This document shows positions 50,304-53,795 of a DNA stretch of 53,795 nt, in pieces. The position numbers were made by a program, and so were the translations under genes. The stretch is taken from NCBI RefSeq assembly GCF_008123965.1, contig NZ_VSTH01000084.1:1-53795 (forward strand), given 5' to 3'. This DNA is from Bradyrhizobium hipponense. GTDB lineage: Bacteria; Pseudomonadota; Alphaproteobacteria; Rhizobiales; Xanthobacteraceae. How positions within the stretch are numbered: the stretch's first letter is position 1; every line of letters starts with the position of its first letter. Below the pieces are notes generated by a model. The model saw only the letters and a list, made by a program, of their open reading frames with translations, was not told where the DNA came from and made no database searches.

Positions 50304-51032
50304 GGTCACCTCCTGTTGCTCCCGAAGATGCGCTGGCCGGGGGCCCAATTCGATTACCTCGGGGGTAAAGAAAGGCGCCTGTTCAAGACAGTTCTAAGAG
50401 GGCCTTACGGCAGGGAACGACGGTACCGGCCATGGCTGGGGCGAGTGCGCGCTTGGGATAGGCGTGCAAACCTGTCCCCTGCTAGGCGCGCCGCTGCACA
50501 ATCCATTCTGAGCCTAGGAATCGAGGCGAGGGGAAAGGGAAAGTCGCTGGAGTGAGCCGCCGGAGATGGCCGCTGTCCAGTTCGAGAACAACGGCAGAGG
50601 ATGATGAGGCAAGCACAGTGCCGTATATGATCGTGGCATCCCCCAAAAGGATAGGCAAATCGGTGCCTACTGGCGGAAGGCCTCGCGACCTGGTGTTGCT
50701 CGTCAACCAGACCGAGGCGCCAGTTTGAAGGGTCCAGTCGAGAGTGTACGCCGCCCAATTCAATTTCAAACGCCGCGGTTAATTGCCGGCCGTTCGTACG
50801 AAGTTTGGATCTCCTAAATCTGATGGATGTCAAAATCGACTCGGTGACAAATTGTCGCCCGCGAGCTGCGCGTCTTCTCGTCAGCCGAGACTATCGCCTC
50901 ATCTCGAAGGGATACCTTCCGACCATCAATTGACTTCGAGTCCCCACGGCGATCCGCGGGGCACGAACACGAACATCATCTTTATCGCAACAGCACACCC
51001 ATCGCGAAATGAGCACCTGTGGAATCGCGATC
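50304..51032. other. Intergenic stretch with one possible small gene
   Basis: About 730 bases without a confident gene apart from the candidate at 50482-50769. Other open frames have irregular composition and overlap each other. No repeat or terminator was recognised. Confidence 0.4.
50482..50769 (-). CDS. Possible hypothetical protein (95 aa)
   Basis: The C-terminal half reads like a folded protein (LLGDATIIYGTVLASSSSAV VLELDSGHLRRLTPATFP, then RFLGSEWIVQRRA), with strand-like alternation. The N-terminal half is less convincing, and another frame is open over the same bases. Start uncertain. Confidence 0.35.
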   Translation of the reverse strand: MKLNWAAYTLDWTLQTGASVWLTSNTRSRGLPPVGTDLPILLGDATIIYGTVLASSSSAVVLELDSGHLRRLTPATFPFPSPRFLGSEWIVQRRA

Positions 51033-52472
51033 TCAATAGGCATCCTGGCTCGAAAGCACAATCGCGGTACGCATTAGAATGCGAAGATCCAGCCAGATGC
51101 TCCAATTGGTCACATACCAGACGTCGTATTCGACGCGCTTCTTCATCAAGTCGATGGTTGGAGTCTCACCGCGGAAGCCGTTGACCTGGGCCCAGCCGGT
51201 CAGGCCAGGCTTCACGTGGTGGCGATAGGCGTAGTTGCTGATCATCTGATTGTAGTAGTTGTCGTGCGCAAGCGCGTGCGGGCGCGGGCCAACCAACGAC
51301 ATTTCTCCGCGCAGGACATTCCAGAGCTGAGGCAATTCGTCGATGCTCGTCTTGCGCAAGAGACGACCGATCCTGGTAACTCTCGCATCCCGCTTGCTTG
51401 CCTGTCTAATCTCAGGGCCATTATCCGAAACCGTCATGCTGCGAAATTTCCAGATATCGAACAGCCCGCCGTTGATCCCGCGGCGTGTTTGACGAAAAAT
51501 GACGCTGCCCGGCGAGTCAAGCTTGATCAGAATCGCTGTTATGATCAGCAGCGGGGCCATGCACAACAGCCCTAGAGAGGCCAAGCTGACATCGAGGCCG
51601 CGCTTCAGGGCACGTTCGGCGATTGAAGGAGGGGCGCGCTGGAGTTCGATCGCCATCGTGCCGCTTATGGGCACGAAAGGCCGTGACACGAGGTCCGCGA
51701 TCGCGAAATCGGGCAGCAAGCGAATGGCATTTGGTACCTGGCGCAACCGTTGGCTCAGCTTTTGTAATGTTGGAAGTTCGTTCCAGTTGAAAGCGAGGAG
51801 AAATTCATCTGCTTCCGCAGCACGAGACTCTCGAACGATCTGGAGAACATCCCGGTCCCACGCTGCATCGTCGTGCTGCGGCGTCAAATTCAGCACGACG
51901 TGATGCACGACCTCAAAACCGTTCTTGCGCAAATCCTTGAAGCGGCTGGAGGTGAAATCGAGGGGGCTTTGGCTGAGCAACACGACCCGCCGCTTGAAGG
52001 AGTGGCCCCTGGCAAAGGATGAGGTCAAGACGAGGCGCCAGACCGCACGGTGTGCGCCCAGACTAATGAGGCCCATTGCCGCGAACAAAATGATGGTGGC
52101 GCGGGACAGAGCGGTCGTCGATTTCAACAGGAAAGCAGCGACCGCAAGAATTGTCAGTGACAAGATCCAAACAAGCAGGACTTGGCGCGATTGCCATCTC
52201 GCATTTAGCAGATTGTGGCGGTCGTAGCCGCCTTGACCGAAAGCAATCGTGACAAATAGCATGGCCACGATCAAGCCAGCGCCCACTGAAAGTTCATGGT
52301 CGGCCGGAATTCCCATGAGCTCACGATGAGCGAGGGAAGCGCAGACATAGCTGAGCAGAACCAGCAGGAAATCGCCCGCCATGATGACGATTTGAAACGG
52401 TCTTTGCAGCGAAGGGCTACGACCGGTGACTGCAGAAGATAAATGCTTGGAACCGTATGTGGCTGAGGACAT
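51033..52472 (-). CDS. Polyprenyl glycosylphosphotransferase (exopolysaccharide initiation)
   Basis: 479 aa from ATG 52472; earlier in-frame starts would add up to 61 residues. These enzymes transfer a sugar-1-phosphate to undecaprenyl phosphate, the first step of exopolysaccharide repeat-unit synthesis. Four N-terminal transmembrane helices (FQIVIMAGDFLLVLLSYVCA etc.), a CoA-binding-like domain, then a fifth helix (LASLGLLCMAPLLIITAILI) and the catalytic domain: DSPGSVIFRQTRRG, DIWKFRSMTV, RDARVTRIGRLLRKTSIDEL PQLWNVLRGEMSLVGPRP, and PGLTGWAQVNG. Length and motifs match WbaP/WcaJ-type proteins. With 52746-53678 it probably opens a polysaccharide locus to the right. Confidence 0.93.
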   Translation of the reverse strand: MSSATYGSKHLSSAVTGRSPSLQRPFQIVIMAGDFLLVLLSYVCASLAHRELMGIPADHELSVGAGLIVAMLFVTIAFGQGGYDRHNLLNARWQSRQVLLVWILSLTILAVAAFLLKSTTALSRATIILFAAMGLISLGAHRAVWRLVLTSSFARGHSFKRRVVLLSQSPLDFTSSRFKDLRKNGFEVVHHVVLNLTPQHDDAAWDRDVLQIVRESRAAEADEFLLAFNWNELPTLQKLSQRLRQVPNAIRLLPDFAIADLVSRPFVPISGTMAIELQRAPPSIAERALKRGLDVSLASLGLLCMAPLLIITAILIKLDSPGSVIFRQTRRGINGGLFDIWKFRSMTVSDNGPEIRQASKRDARVTRIGRLLRKTSIDELPQLWNVLRGEMSLVGPRPHALAHDNYYNQMISNYAYRHHVKPGLTGWAQVNGFRGETPTIDLMKKRVEYDVWYVTNWSIWLDLRILMRTAIVLSSQDAY

Positions 52473-52745
52473 CGAGAGCCTCTTTCGAAAAGACTGGCCG
52501 CAGCAATTCATTACCTTTAACGATATCGTCCCTCGCGCCCGTAGATCAGCGGAAGGATATTGCTCCACGCGCACCATGAACTTGACGAATCTCAACCGCG
52601 AGATCCGGCGCTTCATGATGAGAGAGGAAGGTTCGTGAGCGCAGAGATATGTCATGAGGACGCGACGTCGACGACCGTCCCTAGATCCGTATTCAGTGCG
52701 GATTAATTCGCAAGCTCACCGATGCCGGGTGATTCACGCAAGCCG

Positions 52746-53678
52746 TTATCGAGGTGCCAGGACGCGCAGGCACGGCGATGGGGAATTTGGGGCGCGCCGC
52801 ATGCTCGCGGGTCGTGTCGGAGGTGGCGACTCGGTCAACGGTGGAGGGGGGTCCGCAGTAAATTGCGAGGTGCTCCCGGAAAAGAAATAGAGGGTAGACC
52901 AATCTGCTGACAGTTCGACCCAGTTGCTGTTGCCAGCCCCTCGATTGTTAACGCCACTATGCGGCGAATCCGGGGCTCGCCACCAGTCGGCTCCAATGTT
53001 GGCGACAACCTTCATGTTCGGATCCGACGTTCTCATGTCCATCTGCACGTACACTGCATCCACGCTTCCGGCAGCGAAGCTGCCTCGTCTCACCATCCAC
53101 ATCAGGTCGTTGCGGCCAGGCGGAGGACTGCCGACAAGGGTGCCTCCATCGGCTTGCACCTCGATCTTCATTTGGATGGCCAAATTCTTGGGAGCCATAG
53201 CGTCAAAATGGGCTCCAACGATCTCGTTTTCATTCTGGTCTTGCACGAGGGCCCATTCCTTTGTGGCGCGGAGGCGTACATACGTCTTTCCATTTGCCAC
53301 GAGGATCTTTCCGTCCGAATTGGCGGGTTGGGTCGCCCCAAATTCTGGAAAGACCGAAGCTAGTCCTGTGACGGCCGTGAAGTCCGAAGGGGGGCCACCG
53401 TCATCAGGTCTGGAGGTGCCGTTGCACCATGATGACGTCTTGGGAGCGCCGGCGGGAAATGCCTCGCTGTAACCGGGAGTATTTTGCTCGATGACGTTCA
53501 ACGAGAGCCCGGCCGCGACGGCTCCGCTTGACGAAACGGCGCCTTCTGGAGTGGCGACAAAAAGCGCGGCCAATCCGATTGGCAAGAGCCAAGTCTGGAG
53601 TTGCCGTAGGGTGCGAACCGCACATCTAGGTGTTGTAAGCTGCAAGTGCAGAGGGGAAAAATGGTGAGCGTCAGACAT
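52746..53678 (-). CDS. Secreted hypothetical protein (310 aa) beside the glycosylphosphotransferase
   Basis: The N-terminus carries a long signal-like segment (LQTWLLPIGLAALFVATPEG). The middle region has the look of a beta-sandwich sugar- or polymer-binding protein (FDAMAPKNLAIQMKIEVQAD, SFAAGSVDAVYVQMDMRTSD, NIGADWWRAPDSPHSG, GNSNWVELSADWSTLYFFSG). The C-terminal ~45 residues are Pro/Arg-rich and low-complexity (PPPPLTESPPPTRPASMRRA) and may not belong to the conserved fold. Close to the exopolysaccharide initiation gene on the same strand; a role in polysaccharide handling is inferred only. Confidence 0.7.
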   Translation of the reverse strand: MSDAHHFSPLHLQLTTPRCAVRTLRQLQTWLLPIGLAALFVATPEGAVSSSGAVAAGLSLNVIEQNTPGYSEAFPAGAPKTSSWCNGTSRPDDGGPPSDFTAVTGLASVFPEFGATQPANSDGKILVANGKTYVRLRATKEWALVQDQNENEIVGAHFDAMAPKNLAIQMKIEVQADGGTLVGSPPPGRNDLMWMVRRGSFAAGSVDAVYVQMDMRTSDPNMKVVANIGADWWRAPDSPHSGVNNRGAGNSNWVELSADWSTLYFFSGSTSQFTADPPPPLTESPPPTRPASMRRAPNSPSPCLRVLAPR

Positions 53679-53795
53679 AGGTACCGACCCATAACCAGTT
53701 AAGCTTCTCCGCCTATACCTTAAGCGTCGAATACTTGGTTGACTTGACGAACATCAATTGACTGAACGATTGGAACGTATCCCTCCGTTGAGGGC

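Noticed and set aside
50405..50833. 142-residue frame in the 50.3-51.0 kb gap
   Set aside because: Arg/Ser-rich without structure, and overlaps a better candidate at 50482-50769.
52693..52902. Alternative C-terminus for the secreted protein at 52746-53678
   Set aside because: Considered as a frameshift product because the annotated tail is low-complexity, but the alternative frame shows no better fold and there is no homopolymer to explain a shift.

Overview
The window is high-GC DNA from an alphaproteobacterium, most likely Bradyrhizobium or a close relative in the Nitrobacteraceae. The evidence is a polar/subpolar-type flagellar cluster with the alphaproteobacterial genes flaF, fliX, fliL-fliM-DUF6468-motE and cckA, CtrA-type TTAA-N7-TTAA boxes, a DksA with a degenerate zinc finger, and many dispersed palindromic intergenic repeats.

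Layout. (1) 1-27289 is a flagellar region in several transcription units. It holds two tandem flagellin genes (the first cut by the window edge), flaF, a FlaG-like gene, the leftward unit flgI-flgJ/cheL-flgN, fliX, the leftward unit flgF-flgG-flgA-flgH, the rightward unit fliL-fliM-DUF6468-motE plus a 1.25-kb-residue-class TPR protein, the leftward pair fliO-fliP, and the rightward unit flgB-flgC-fliE-fliQ-fliR-flhB. A 3-kb non-flagellar block (HxlR regulator, NAD(P)-binding protein, dksA, FAH-family hydratase) sits between fliX and flgH. (2) 27444-31187 holds cckA, the kinase at the head of the CtrA pathway, then a Tim44-like membrane protein. (3) 31328-38317 holds a lectin-like secreted protein, a broken 5' fragment of a glutathione S-transferase gene, an amidase/Crp/ABC-transporter island, then the intact GST gene. 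The GST fragment and the intact gene bracket the island. (4) 38370-44091 holds an isoprenylcysteine-methyltransferase-family protein with an apparent C-terminal frameshift, small secreted proteins, an alpha/beta hydrolase, class I fumarase, and an SH3-like secreted protein. (5) 44188-48102 holds YciB, three predicted membrane or small proteins, a carotenoid oxygenase and a divergent TetR regulator. These share a pair of 19-bp operators. (6) 48133-53795 holds a secreted protein, a SET-domain protein with a basic tail, small membrane proteins, and at the right end a polyprenyl glycosylphosphotransferase and a secreted protein that probably open a surface-polysaccharide locus.

How the parts work together. 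The flagellar genes supply rod (flgB, flgC, flgF, flgG, fliE), P- and L-rings with their chaperones (flgI, flgA, flgH), export gate (fliO, fliP, fliQ, fliR, flhB), switch (fliM), motor accessory (fliL, motE) and filament. CtrA-type boxes lie before the second flagellin, fliX, flgB and the TPR gene. Sigma-54-type promoters lie before flgI and flgF. This fits the early/late hierarchy known in Caulobacter. flbT, the usual partner of flaF, is absent here. No rRNA, tRNA, CRISPR array, transposase or phage gene was seen.
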